Positions 13,478-26,148 of a stretch of 64,000 bases of DNA are shown here, one piece after another. Each line of letters starts with the position of its first letter. Within the stretch, counting starts at the first letter, position 1. The notes beneath the pieces are model-generated. The model ran no database searches, had not been told where the DNA came from, and saw nothing but the letters and a program-made list of their open reading frames with translations. The translations under genes were made by a program, and so were the position numbers. The stretch comes from Rhizophagus clarus. Lineage: Eukaryota; Glomeromycota; Glomeromycetes; Glomerales; Glomeraceae. The stretch is taken from assembly GCA_015698045.1 (NCBI GenBank), contig BLAL01000005.1, positions 1,054,001 to 1,118,000 of the forward strand, read 5' to 3'.

Positions 13478-14036
13478 TTACATAGTATTATTAGTAGTTG
13501 TCATGTATAATTAACATGTAAAATGTTTTTAAATAATGAATAATATACTAGTCTTTTGTCTCCCAATATGTTTTGATTTCACAAAAAAGTTCACCCCACT
13601 CGCTCCGGTCAAATCCTCCTCCTCTTGGCATCTATATTCTCATCAAACATTTTATTAATAAAGTAAAAAATTATGCAAATTTCAAACATAGTTGGCAGTC
13701 TTGCGCTACATCAGGAGTATTTAATGTGCAATTTATGTATAAAAAAGATTGTAACAATGAACAAAAACTTGTTAATATAATTAAATCAATTACGTACCTT
13801 TAAAAAGTATAATATTTGCATTTCTAAGTAATATATTGTGGTATATAGTATAATTTTTTACATCTTTTGTCTGTTTGAAGCAACCAAAACGCGCTTTTAT
13901 ATAGTAAAAATAGATTAGCGAAAATAGTAATGAGTTTGCCGATTAACTATATTGCTGATTATTCTCTCAAATTTATATTATTCACGTGGATATTAAATAA
14001 GAAATATTATTTATTTTTACAAGTAATATATAATAA
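13478..14036. other. Spacer between gene A and tRNA, absent from the paralogous locus
   Basis: After the stop codon, about 50 bases still match the region downstream of copy B, then similarity stops. It resumes near 14139 (ACATGATAATTTATG), matching 53579. The interval therefore belongs to a segment with the tRNA gene that is present only at this locus. The open frame at 13573-13803 has no recognisable content. Confidence 0.5.
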
Positions 14037-14107
14037 GCATCAGTAGTATAGCGGTAGAATACTCGTCTTCCAAGCGAGTGGCCCGGGTTCAACTCCTGGC
14101 TGATGCC
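14037..14107 (+). tRNA. tRNA-Gly (anticodon TCC)
   Basis: Folds as a standard 71-nt cloverleaf. The acceptor stem GCATCAG pairs perfectly with CTGATGC (14100-14106). The anticodon stem CTCGT/GCGAG encloses the loop CTTCCAA with anticodon TCC. The variable loop is TGGC. The T arm is CCGGG-TTCAACT-CCTGG. Internal A box (TAGTATAGCGGT) and B box (GGTTCAACTCC) are present. There is no intron. The discriminator base reads C (14107), where A is usual for glycine tRNAs in eukaryotes. The minus-strand open frame over this site is a shadow. Confidence 0.93.
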
Positions 14108-14121
14108 AAATGAAATATGTG

Positions 14122-14130
14122 TTTTTTTTT
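14122..14130 (+). terminator. RNA polymerase III T-run terminator
   Basis: Nine T residues start 15 bases after the tRNA 3' end, the expected signal for RNA polymerase III termination. Confidence 0.8.
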
Positions 14131-17100
14131 AGTATTACATGATAATTTATGGTATGTACATATTCAGTATATATAACAGAAAATAAACATGACTTAGTGG
14201 ACCAATAAGTCAAGATATTCATTTCTTGATAAAGAAGCATATTGCATATATAAACAGTGCTATATACAAAAATGATTTAACTCGAGTCGTTTGGAACTGA
14301 CTATGCCAAAACCATTATGATTCCAAACCGACTTCATGAACTGACTCAAAATCGAGTTTATAATATCATTTTTTACATACTCTATAAAGTATCATGACAG
14401 AAAATAAATTTCATACAAATATTTTTATTTAAATTTCTAGTTATTATTAAAGCATTTTAAACGCCTAATTTGCAGCATAGAAAGTATGTTGCAGTTTAAA
14501 AGCACCTTTTTTTTGTAAAAGTAGCCAGTGTCAATGTCCATTGTTTATGAAGATACACTAACTGAAAATTGATATATACTTATGTGGATTTGTGATATTT
14601 ATTCGAACTCAAGAAAGTTTACTTCAATTAGCAAATAATATATCGGATTAACTTACTTAATATAAAGTTGATGATGTTTTATGATAAAAACAATTGTTCC
14701 TTTATCCTTGTATGTGAAGTAAAATAATAGAATTGTTCATCACCGAGAAGATTTTTTCAAGTCTTACGAATAAATTCGAATTATACTGTACTATTTCGGT
14801 AATATCATTATTAAATATTACACTGTTCGTGACAAAACTTTATATTAAGTATTATCTCAAATGGATAATTATGTAACGGTTTTATTTAATCAATAGGAAG
14901 CCGTTATTAAGTCCGAAGTAAATCACAGAACGTCATCAAGCGTAGAAGTATATATAGTCCTTCGACAGCACGTGGTAAGGTACTATAAAGTAATGAATTC
15001 ATTTGCAGTGAACATTTAGAATTTAATATACGTTTATGTAATGCTTATAGCTAAAAAAATGTTTCTAACGTCAATAACTTTATTCCTTAGTAATACATAA
15101 AATCCAGCATACTTATGTTAAGCTGTTGCAAATTTAAGGTATTAATACATAGCGTATATTCATATATATACATAGGATTTTGACCATAAGTTTATTTTAA
15201 GGCATAGAATTTTTTGTCGCTATAGAGTTCCTATCCATTATCCGTTAAAAAAATGGATATCCGCGGATACTGAATTTTGGAAACACGTTCAACAACATTA
15301 ACTCGTAGTACCGGCCAGAATAATGCTATATATATTTCCATTTTTGGATTATGTTACATAAAATCTTTAAAAGGAAAATTTTGATTTTTAGGAATGTTTT
15401 TTTCAGAAACCTTTTGAATAACAAATTTAACTTGCCAGCAGCCCATAATTTATTTATTTTATTAAATTTATAAACCAAATGAGAATTGTCAATATGTATA
15501 CATGTATTATTTTAATGTTAATTCTTTATTTTCATGAAATATTATTATGCTTAGGCATGCTTGGCTTAAATTATTATGCATTTTTAATCATTTTATTTTC
15601 TTATGATTGAAATTTTGAATTACTATTAATTCTGGTTGAAAGTTTAAAACAATGATTCGGTTAGATACTAATAGAATTAAAAGTTATGTTTGAATTTTTT
15701 ATTTACAATTTAGAATTTTACTATAATGTGAACAGTTTCAAATTCTGCAGCAATCTTATCAATAATTATTCAATGAAGTTTTAGTATAACATTGGAAAGC
15801 TATTATATACACAATAATGCATTGTGATAAATATAATAAATTAATTTTTGTTGTTAAATTCTAATTCTGGTCAAAACATTAAATGATCAGCATAAAAATT
15901 TACCTTTTTTAGGGAGACATTAAAAGAGGTAGAATCACATGATCATAGTAAAATATTTGTCACCGGCATCACGCCTTCTACTTTTTCATTTTTATTAAGT
16001 ATTCTAGGGACATTAATTTTTTCGGTTAGTAAAACCTATATGTCACGCCTGTTATATGTCATATACGTAATTTCTGCCGTAATTCCGGCTAAATCTACCC
16101 CGCTTTAACGGACCCTCTTTTTTAGAAATTGTATTTTCAAATACTGTGCAAATAGAAACGATCTTTTATTTATTATTTTAATATTCATTAATGAAATACA
16201 AAAAATTAACATCTTAATAATAACATTAGTATACAGTATACTACATATTTGATACTATTACAATGTATTAAGATTCAGTGACATAAATTTTATAACAAAT
16301 CTGAGATTACAGATAGGTTTTGTTTTCTTCACATTTATCAACATATTACATTTTTCTCCCACGAATATTTCTTTGCATTCATAACTTTTACTTTATATCA
16401 AATAAATATGGAGGTTTATAATAAACTTCCTTAATAAATAAACATTTAATTGTTTTGTTGTATTGTTTCCACAATTATATCAGTTTTTATTTTGATTAAC
16501 TAATGATCCTGAAAATTTTTAAGAAAATTCCCCTTATTTAAAACTAATAAACTATAATTTTAATATAGTTTATTGGTAATTTATACATAATTGCATACAT
16601 GATTTTCTAATCCTCTTATTACTTATTTAAAATGCTAAAAGTGCGTTGTGAATAAATAATATTGTAGGTTGTAACTTGAGGGAAAAAAAAAATGAATAAT
16701 AAATGAATTCAATACATCCTATTATTATCAACAAATTTTTTATGATAAAAGTTACAACTTCAATAATAACATGCAGCCTTTTTTTAAAAAAAAATGCATT
16801 TAAACCTATATAGTTTACTTTGCTATAATTTAATATTTAAATTTACGATGTAATTTTACATAAAGCTATATATAAAATTTTCTACGGCCGGAATTACGAT
16901 GATATCAGAATCAATGAATCCATTAACTATAAAGGGAATGATTTGCACGATTCTTTTTCGGCATTTATTTGTAAATGACTTGGTCATTTGATCGCTTGGA
17001 TTTCCTTAATCATTTATCATTTTATTGTCTGCTTTATCACATGATTTTTAAGTGTAATGTAGGTCAGTAGACCAACATTAATGAGTGGTTAATCTCAAGT

Positions 17101-18028
17101 GACTCTCAAATGATATGTCATTTGAATCATTTGCTCAAGGCCTCATACAATACTGACTTGCTTGAATAATTTTTATTTATTTTAGGTAGTGCACAAAAGG
17201 TAAAGGTGAATTATCAACAATAAATTTGATTCCATAAACATTACATAACAGACAAACAATTATGTATTAATTTTTTGAGTGGCTGTAATTTTGTGTTATA
17301 ATAATAATAGTAAACATATCTTATCATGAATTTGTTTCACATAAAGTAGTCCTTTCTAATTTACCATAAATATATGATGTGCAGATATTAATGATGTAAT
17401 TGCAAAATTCTCTATCAACTAACTCGCCGATATACATGCATCTATAATATGCATCTATGCATCAAAGCCTCCTCTACAGCGCCAATTTCTAAAAATTTGT
17501 ATGACAATTGAAACATAATTAATGTTTTTGGAATGACCAAAAGTTATTCAAGAAAGTTTGTTATAATATTTCTAATAAATTGTGATATTTGTACTAACCA
17601 TATTTACAATTCCCTCATTTGACTATTAAGGTTAATGTGCCACTTAATATACGCCTTTAATTATATTACTCCGTTAAATAATAACGGATTAAGGAAAAGA
17701 AGGTTTGTAAATGAAATTTCATGGCGTTTTTAATTTCGGTATACTCCGAATGAGGTGCTTCTGAAAAATGGATGATGCCGTGATAGATAAATCTTAAATT
17801 TCATAATTATACAATTCATAAAATGATAAAATAATACTTAGGTGTACGAAATCTTAAATAATTAAATTAAAAAATATGTTCGTAAAAAGTAATTCTTAAA
17901 TTCTTAATTTTGGTGTTGACGTCAGCACAGTCTGACTTCTATAACGATAAGATTATATGATAGTATATAGTATATCGTTATATCGTTATATGTACTGTAT
18001 AGGCTCCATTATTCGTTAGGTTCGGAAT
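14131..18028. other. Long intergenic region, no gene seen
   Basis: About 3.9 kb without a convincing coding exon. 14139-14220 matches the region downstream of copy B near 53580. GGCCGGAATTACG-type motifs occur at about 16075-16095 and 16883-16900. At 16965-17115 there is a cluster of ATGACAT/ATCATTT words like those of the element at 9260-9880, probably a fragment of the same repeat family. The rest is AT-rich DNA with no feature I can name. Confidence 0.4.
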
Positions 18029-20583
18029 TTAGGTTAATATCCGTTTTAATTCGTTTTTCTTATTGAATAATAACGTTAATAACACGTAAACATAATTATA
18101 ATTATATACAATGATTATAACTAACATACCATTACAATAAATTTCAGGTGTTGTTTCTTCAATATTACGTTTTCTTAAAGAATTCAGTGTACCTGATGAT
18201 TTACTAAATAAAGCATCACGTTTTTGTTTTCGAATTATTTTAAATATAATAATCCATTTATATATCAATTTTTTTTTTGATACAAATACCTTTGAATATA
18301 GTTTATATCCAACAAGTATTCTTTTGTAATATATTCTGGTTGAAACGTAACACCTAATATAATAAAATCATAATTAATATTAAAACATTTATGAAATATA
18401 ATAATGACAATATACATATGAATACTTTTTGATAATGGTTTAATAAGTGAGGATTTAATCAAAGAAATCAAAGGACTTAAAGCTCTACTTGTATAAACAG
18501 CTTTTAAATGAAAATTTTCATTTAATTCGGAGCCAAGATTCTTTGATTCTATTAATTTCAATCTAATTTCCTCGGCTTGCTTAAATTGATTACTAGTATT
18601 ATCTTCTTTAAATGAACCAAATGACCAAAAATAAAATTTTTCGCAAATTTCTTCTATGGTAGGTCTTTTTAAAGGATTATAATCCCAACATTCTTTCATT
18701 AATTCAATAAAACATTCAGGAGTATCAGTTGTAATTTTAGGACGTTTTCCATCAATAATTTTATAAATAAGATTAATATCATGTTCAACATTAGCAAAAG
18801 GTTTGTAACCTGTTGTTAGTTCCCACATGATTATACCAAAACTATATATATCAGATTTTTTTGAAAATGTCGCACCCGTGAATATTTCTGGTGCGATGTA
18901 AGGTATAACTCCATAAATTTCGTTATTTAATGAAGTATTATTTGCAGGTTGAGATAATCCTAAATCACCAATTTGCCATTTTCCAATGGTCTCTATTTCA
19001 CATAATATATTTCCACTATGAAAATCTCGATGTATAAAACCATTTTCGTGAATAGATTTAAGTCTAACAATAACATCAGATAAATAGTTAATAACCATGC
19101 ATAAATTTTTTGGATAATGCCGGCCGAATTATATTACCTTTAGCAAACAGACTTATCGTAATTCCGGCTCTGAAATGATAAACATTAAAAATATAAATAC
19201 CCTTCTGCGATTTGCCATAAAATGTATAATTTCTTATCCCACGTAATATTTGTAAAATTTTTCTTTAAATAATTATGCAAGTCTCCACCTGACGCGTAAT
19301 TCATTACAAGCATATATTCTTTTGTTTTTGGTTCTTTTGTGATTCCAAAATACTTAATTATGCGATCATTATAACATTGATGAAGTGAATTTAACTAAAA
19401 GAAAAGATAATTAATGTTAAGACAAATTTGATAAATGCAATGTAAAATGATAAATTATGTAACTTACCTCATTCAAAAAATAATTGATTATATCTTGTGT
19501 ATTTAGAAATTTTTTTATAGCGACAAGCTTATTTTTGTTTCTAATACTTAAAAAATCATCATATTGATATTTACCACCATCTAACAACGTTGCTTTATAA
19601 ACAATACCAAAACCTCCTTCTGCTATTTTTTCAAAATTCGTAATTTGACAATATGGAATCCATCTCATTACTTGTGTATTCTTAAGATTATTTGTAATAA
19701 AATTGTAAATATCTAATGGATTATAATCATCATTAATATTCTTCATATAATTTTCTATTTGTAAACTATTTTTATTATTTAATCTTGTAGAAATAAGAAA
19801 TTTATCAATGGTAATATTTTCACTATTAATATTATTAAAATCAATGCTTATAGCAATAGTTGATGTTTTGTTACATTTTCTACATTGGGATTGATTTGCA
19901 ATTCCAAAAATAATATTTGTTGTCAAACAATACCTACATCCAATGTATATTAGATAACAACAAGGACATAATTTTTGACAATCTGATAAAAACGTTAAGT
20001 CTAATGCACAAATCATACATTGACTATGAGCATCCCACCATGGCAGATAAATGATTTGGATATATTTTTCAGTTAAAGATGATTTTATCCACCCAGTATT
20101 AATTAAATAACAATCACCGCATAGTTTAAATTTAATTTGATTATCCCGTTGAATAATTGATTTCTTACATAATTTACAATAACTTAAATTTTTATTTATA
20201 ATATTATGTTTAGCTTGTTTAATATTTATAAACTTATTAATAGGATGGATTACATCATTTGTGATGACTTGTCCGAAATATAAGAATTTATCTAACCATT
20301 CATGGATATTATTTAAACGTATATTCTCACGACTTGCATTTATATGTACGTTCAAATGCACGTCAATTATTTCTTCATAAATTAATTCCGTACGTATGTT
20401 ATTTTTTTTCATTTCCTTTATATACTCAAAAAAACACTTCTCACAATATTTTTGATTAAATAGAACTGTCTTTGAATAATTCATTTCACAATAACTACAT
20501 TTGTTATCGTTATTATTAAAGGGAATGAATAAAATCTTTACAGGACTAGATTTTAATTTCGGAATTGGGTTTTTTAATTCCAT
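18029..20583 (-). CDS. TKL-type protein kinase with N-terminal cysteine-rich (zinc-ribbon-like) domain
   Basis: The start is MELKNPIPKLKSSPV at 20583. Exon 1 ends at 19468, exon 2 is 19394-19201 and exon 3 begins at 19063. Smaller 3' exons end at TAA 18029-18031. Residues 20-230 hold CxxC pairs (KCSYC, YCEKC, YCKLC, QCMIC, CPCC), the PWWD motif and GCRYCLTTNIIFG. Then come the glycine loop AEGGFGIVYKA, VAIKKF, FIHRDFHSGNIL, DLG, PYIAPEIF and the C-lobe motif KRPTIEEI. Kinase residues look complete, so activity is likely. One cysteine module only, against two in the paralogue at 4727-8045. The intron between exons 2 and 3 (19064-19200) contains a short GGCCGGC-ended insertion. The C-terminal tail (YITKEYLLDIN, then KRDALFSKSS) follows the layout of the family. 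No frameshift is seen. Confidence 0.87.
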
Positions 20584-20955
20584 TTTTTTTTTTTTTACCC
20601 AAGGAAAAATAAAATGATGAATGAAATATTTTATAATAGAAATATAAAATGTTCTATTCCATATTTAGAACACAAGCATATGTTTATAAAACATAAATAA
20701 ATTAGAATTAATTATACATGTCAATACTCTAAGTGTATATTAAGTAAATACTTATTAAATATATTTGTCAAATAAATTAGACCTTTTTATGGCGATTAAT
20801 TATAAATTTTAATAAAGGATGATCTTGTTAAATAAAATAAAGGGTGATCAAACATATTTTGAAAAAAGGGGAAAGTTTCAATTTTAGTTGCTTATGTAAT
20901 GTAATTAATTAAATTAAATTACAAATTGATCGACCGTCGATCATTACTGTATGTT
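20584..20955. other. Promoter-side spacer of the kinase at 18029-20583
   Basis: AT-rich spacer. A run of T immediately left of the start codon (poly-A on the coding strand) precedes the ATG, as in several other genes of the window. Nothing else is recognised. Confidence 0.4.
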
Positions 20956-20962
20956 ATATTAT

Positions 20963-21660
20963 CTAGGGGTTAGATAAATAAACGGGGGGGCCAACTCATA
21001 GATTACACAGGCTGATCAATGATTGCCGAAACTGATACCATATGTAATTTTATATGTAACACTATTAAAAAGTGATTTTACCCCATGTTTAAGACGCATT
21101 GACCAATAATCAATATAATCTATGAAAAAAAAATTGCAGATCGGCAATAATAGAATACGAAACTATCAGAATATATGATTTTTATCAAAGTTTCGCGTCT
21201 ATATCTTTTAAAAAACAGGATCGGCTATTTGAAATACCTCAAAACTATATAAAATTTTATTAAATATTTGAAAAAAATACACAATAAAAGAAGAAAACCC
21301 TATTTTTAAATGTTTTTTTAAAAAATATTTATAGTTTGTTTATTGGAGATCTAAAAAAAAATAAAAAAAAAATTTCTAATTTCTATTGTCAAGTAGTAAA
21401 AATATATAAAACAAAAAAAGGTAACCAATGGTCTAATTTGAATAAAAAGACTTCGTTTATATAAAGCTAACATATACGACCTTAATTTTTTTGGATCGGC
21501 TACTTTCTTATGCGTCTAACTTGGAAAAAATCGAAAAAAGTGAATTTTTAATATGAAATTTCGCTTGTGTAACCGATTTATGAGAACGACAGTTCTGGCC
21601 TTTATTGATCAGCCTGTGTACCCTTAAGTTGGTCCCCCCGTTTATTTATCTAACCCCTAG
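20963..21660. mobile_element. Non-autonomous inverted-repeat element (MITE), 698 bp, with 7-bp target duplication
   Basis: The left end CTAGGGGTTAGATAAATAAA is repeated in inverse at the right end. The inverted repeat extends through CGGGGGG.CCAACT to ACACAGGCTGATCAAT, about 60 bp with few mismatches. The flanks are ATATTAT at 20956-20962 and ATATTAT at 21661-21667, a 7-bp direct repeat that fits a target-site duplication. No coding capacity. The superfamily is unclear. Confidence 0.85.
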
Positions 21661-21787
21661 ATATTATCACATAATACGTAACGGCCAATCAAATAATCAA
21701 ATAAATAACAGTTTCTGTTAATATCACTGCATTGCTTACGGTTTGTTACATACACTTTTCAGTGTTACGCGGCTTATACTATCTGAT

Positions 21788-22568
21788 ATGACTTTTAAAT
21801 GCTGTCTGTGTCAAAAAATATTTTCTTTACGAAAGCAACTTTTAAGTCATGAAAGAGTTAAACATCGCAATAATAAAACTATACCTCACCGACATTTACT
21901 TTCCCAGCCTTCTGTTGAACAACTTATATCTTATCAAGACGCATTTATAATTCTCATTAAAAAGCGTCTTGGATTTAATAGACATTCTGTGGGGTCTAAA
22001 AGACTTTCAATAAATGTCTTTCCAGAGAAAATCTTTGTTTATTTATTTCAAAACGAACCTCTTTTTCGGTATAATTCAGCATTGTGGAAATATCATTGTA
22101 AATTTAAAGGTGAGGCAGGGGAACTGAGATTAAAGCAAATTTTAAACTATGAACATTGGAATTGTCGACAAGATCCTAAAACAAATACAACTGGATATGT
22201 ACTTTTCGCGAATTATGAGGGAATTTATGAAGTTACTTTCAGCTGGGCACAGACCGAGTTAGTTGAAAATGACCGAATCTTTCAATGTGGAACAGTTACC
22301 TGTAAATTTACAACTGATTCGGGAGAATTTGTTGATGAGTAAGTATGAATGTAAATTTTTTAATTATAATTTTATAATTAATTTTCTTTTTTTAATTAGA
22401 AATGGAATAATGTCAAATCAAGAATATCAATCTGAAGGGCGTACTTTAACTCACAATAAAAATTCTCTTATCACTTTCAACACTAATAACAATCAATCAA
22501 ATCCATCACGATATAAACCTATTCTACCACGCTCACCTCTTCAACAATTAGCTTTGAATCAACTTTAA
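21788..22568 (+). CDS. Single C2H2 zinc-finger protein of unknown function
   Basis: Two exons, 21788-22338 and 22400-22568 (239 residues). The start is MTFKCCLCQKIF at 21788; the open frame further upstream has no ATG. Residues 3-25 form one C2H2 finger (C-x2-C ... H-x4-H, ending HERVKH). The following part (SVEQLISYQDAFIILIKKRLGF, WKYHCKFKGEAGELRLKQIL) and the Ser/Asn/Pro-rich tail ending LALNQL match no domain I know. It lies tail-to-tail with the disrupted gene at 22763-25329, only 195 bases apart. The two may form a repeated gene pair; that is inference. Confidence 0.75.
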
Positions 22569-22762
22569 CTAAAGGATGGCGTGCTTATCGTATTTATTGT
22601 ATACTGTATAGGCATAACAGGGTGTAGTTATGCATTTTGTATTATTAGAAATGTATATAAAAGAATTTTACTGTAGTGACTATTTTACATTTATTTATAT
22701 AAAAATCACTTGATTATTTTAAAAAATAAAAAAAAAGAACATTTATTTTTTAAATATACTTA

Positions 22763-25329
22763 TCAACCATTATCATGTATATAAATATTCTTACATGTTA
22801 TTTCGTTTGGAATATTATTAATTAAATAAAAAATCTGCCTATTTTCAAATACTAGTATATCATAGACAACGGGTTTTGTTTTCTTGCCACCTCCCATTGT
22901 AGTTCCTCCAAAAAATAATTTAACCTAATAGATATATAAAATTTAATTTAAAGATTAGATTTAATTCAAAAATAAATAAATAAATGTACCTGTTCATGAT
23001 TTTTTTTTTCAACACTACACGTTGAAAATAATCTAAGTGAAAGTCCTTTTTCCTTTAATTGGCGTAAAAAATAAGGTATATGCATTGCAAATACATGCAT
23101 GTATGGGGTAACATCATCCTTTCTATATAATCCTGGTATTGCTGATGCACTATTCATTTGACCTATAGTAGGACGACAAAATTTCCTTACCCAATTTTTT
23201 GCATCCTTTTCAAATTCTAAAATTTCTTCATCAGTATGAGATGATTTTCTTATAATTTTATATAATCGATAAAATTCACACCACAAATTTTCAATATCTA
23301 TTCCACGTGATCCTGATATAAATTCACTTACAGGAAAATGTTGCAGCAGTATTTCTTTGTCAGGTCCCATAAGAGATGTCCAATTCCAATTACCTCGACC
23401 AGAATTAAAAAATTCAAAATGAATATGAAGTTCGCACATTTTTTTTCAATTTTTTCCTTGAAATTTCGCTCAAAATCATTTTTTTTAAATAAATCTTTAA
23501 AGAAACAATCCATCAGTACATCGAAATCCGTAATAATATATGAAGTTTGTCTGGAATATAATTACATAAATTGATTGCAGGAAATAAAGGAGATCTTTTA
23601 TTTCCTAATTAATAATATTATAATATAAATATGTATAAATTTTAAATAAATAATTATTATAAATTTATTACCTTTAGCATTTCCACTATTTGGCCAAGAA
23701 AGATCCATATTATAATGAGACTTTGCATTACATTCACAATATAAGCAAAAGTATTCAGAATTTGGTGCATTTTGGTCCATAATAATATACATAAACTTCC
23801 AATCACCAGAAAAATAAAATTCGATTGGCCAATAGTCACCATCACTATTAATTATTCCATTATCTTTTAACTCGGCTAATTGTGAAGCAAAAATTTTGTC
23901 AACATTAGCTAATGTTTCATATTTTTCTTTACCAATATAAAGACATATGCTAAAAATATTTAAATAAATTAATATAATATAGTAAAATACAATACTATAC
24001 ATATAAATATAAATACTATATACCTAAATTGATGACTAGGCTTGAGTACTTCATCTCCTTCGTTTAATAAACAAAAAGTCATCATCACGTGATTTTGTTT
24101 TCTTCCAACATTACGACCATCCCCACCTAGTTTAATATAAAGAGTATCTCCTGGTTTTATTGTAGGTCTCTCTCCTGTTTTCCAAACAGGAATTAACACA
24201 TTAAGTAAAGTTAAAAGAGAGCGAAATGCACCATTTCCTATTTCATGATCATCTATTAAAATATCATCATCAAGATTATCATTAACACTAGATAAATCAT
24301 AAACTTCCCGGTCTACATTGAAAATTTCTATAGGTACTTGAATATTTATAATTTTATTAATCTCATTCCGACGATCTGAAACCAAATATTCACGAAAAAG
24401 AAAAGGTACAACTGCTGCTAAATGGCGGTATCCATCACGGCATAAAAGTGCTTCATCACAAACACGTACTACAGCATCAAGTCTTGTTTGAGTAGTCATA
24501 GTAGGATTTGAATCTTTAAATCTAACAGCTAATATAAACTTGATTTTCTTTATAATCAAGCTCAATACAACGTATATATACAATTGGTTGTCCAGATGAA
24601 TTTATCAATTTATGTTTAACAACTAATTGATTAACCGCCTTTTGAACTTCACTTCCAAAACTATTAAATCGTTTATTTTGTTGTGATCGTGATGTAATAT
24701 CCTCAAGTGGTCTTTTTCGTTTATCAACCTTTGTTGTAGGTGTAATAATTTGTAAGCGTATATTATATAAAGGCTCAATATCAAATCCAAATAGTCGAGG
24801 TCCAGAAAGTTTAGCTGATTGTTTCCAATTAATTTTCTAATTAAAACAACAATAATATACAATTTATTAACTAAAGAAAATATAATTAAAATTTTAACAT
24901 ATACATTAACCATACCTCTAAAAATGTGTTAGCAACTGCTGTAGAAGATTTTGTGCTATCAACACTCCACTCTGTACGATCTTCCTTCCACCTAATTGTA
25001 TAACATATTTTTGTATTTGAAATATACTTAGTTTCATACCTAATATTTCGCTCAGAAAATTCTGTTTCGACTATATAATTATCAGGTATTGGATATTGAG
25101 GTGCGTCCTTTCGAGATTTCTGGGTTAATTTTGGATTTACAGGATAAGACCCTAAAGATATAATATTATAATATGAACGGTATAATCGGCCATTTGACTG
25201 ATAGCGAGCTTCAATTATTGGACTGGTTGGATAATTATGTACAAAAACACGACTAGAAAAGTCTTTTAATAAAGAGATTTCTTTAGTATTTATTCTATAT
25301 ATTAATAAATAATATACTAGAAAGCACAT
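22763..25329 (-). pseudogene. Large uncharacterised multi-exon gene, disrupted by at least three frameshifts
   Basis: Reading from 25329 leftwards, coherent protein is seen in pieces: WSVDSTKSSTAVANTFLE, then GPRLFGFDIEPLYNIRLQII, FKDSNPTMTTQTRLDAVVRV, KLGGDGRNVGRKQNHVMMTF, NAPNSEYFCLYCECNAKS, TSLMGPDKEILLQHFP, RKFCRPTIGQMNSASAIPGL and, in the last exon, KLFFGGTTMGGGKK, with TGA at 22763-22765. The frame breaks near 24530, near 23528 and in an A-run near 23440, so no full protein can be made as sequenced. The single-base losses near homopolymers could be assembly errors. The piece order and conserved style suggest a mobile or lineage-expanded gene, but I cannot name the family. The true start may be the ATG at 25349-25351. 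Confidence 0.7.
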
Positions 25330-25351
25330 TACTTTCGCTTTGTTCTGACAT

Positions 25352-26148
25352 TATAGTAGTTATTTTGTTAATATTATATTTATTATTGTTAGTTTCTTTT
25401 AAAATAACTCTTTGAAGTACCACTTACAATTTCCTAAAAAATCTAATTCCTTCCAAACAAAACCAATTCTCAACCAATTCCCGACAGGTTTAAAGTTGCG
25501 AAAAACTAGTTTCGAAGACATGCTAGGCTATCAATTATTGGTTTAAATATGAAATCGTCATGTGCGTCATTGTGTATTTTCTGATATTATCACTTATTTC
25601 AAGTTATTTTGATCGGCATGTCGATCAATATTCATATTTATCACTAAAATTTAATTAGTGATATGAGACAAATCGGCCCATATGAGTAATGGACAGAATT
25701 GTAATTCTTTTTTTGCATTTTTTTTTCTGGATTTATCTATATTTTAATGCAGAAAAGAAAAATCTATATTAAAAATATTTAAAAAGATGAAATAAAAACA
25801 TCAAATTAGAACTATAATAATTGTTGATACATGTCAATAGGTTCGGTTGGTAACTGGTTGCTATATGCCGAAAACTATGCAGAAATAAGCCAATATCTTC
25901 GGAATTTTACAAAATCCCAAATCTCGAATTGTTGCCGAAATTCAAAACTGTTGTCAAAAATAGAATTGTTGGCAAAATCTAAATCTGTTGACTAAATTAA
26001 AAGCCTGCAATGGGCTGGGCCCTAGCCGAAATGTGATCGAATCCGAAAGTCCAAAATCATGAGACGAAATTCTGGCCGAATTTAAGAACATGGCCAAAAT
26101 TATTTAGTAATTCTGGCCAAATTTTGTAGTGCCGGCCAGAATCATAAG
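25352..26148. other. Intergenic with repeated TTGCCGAAAT / TTCTGGCC words
   Basis: Short degenerate words such as TTGCCGAAATT, ATTCTGGCCGAA and GTGCCGGCCAGAATC recur about ten times from 25870 to 26145. They are probably a decayed repeat of the GGCCGGAATT type. No gene. Confidence 0.4.

Noticed and set aside
14040..14240. 66-aa minus-strand open frame
   Set aside because: It is the reverse complement of the tRNA-Gly gene.
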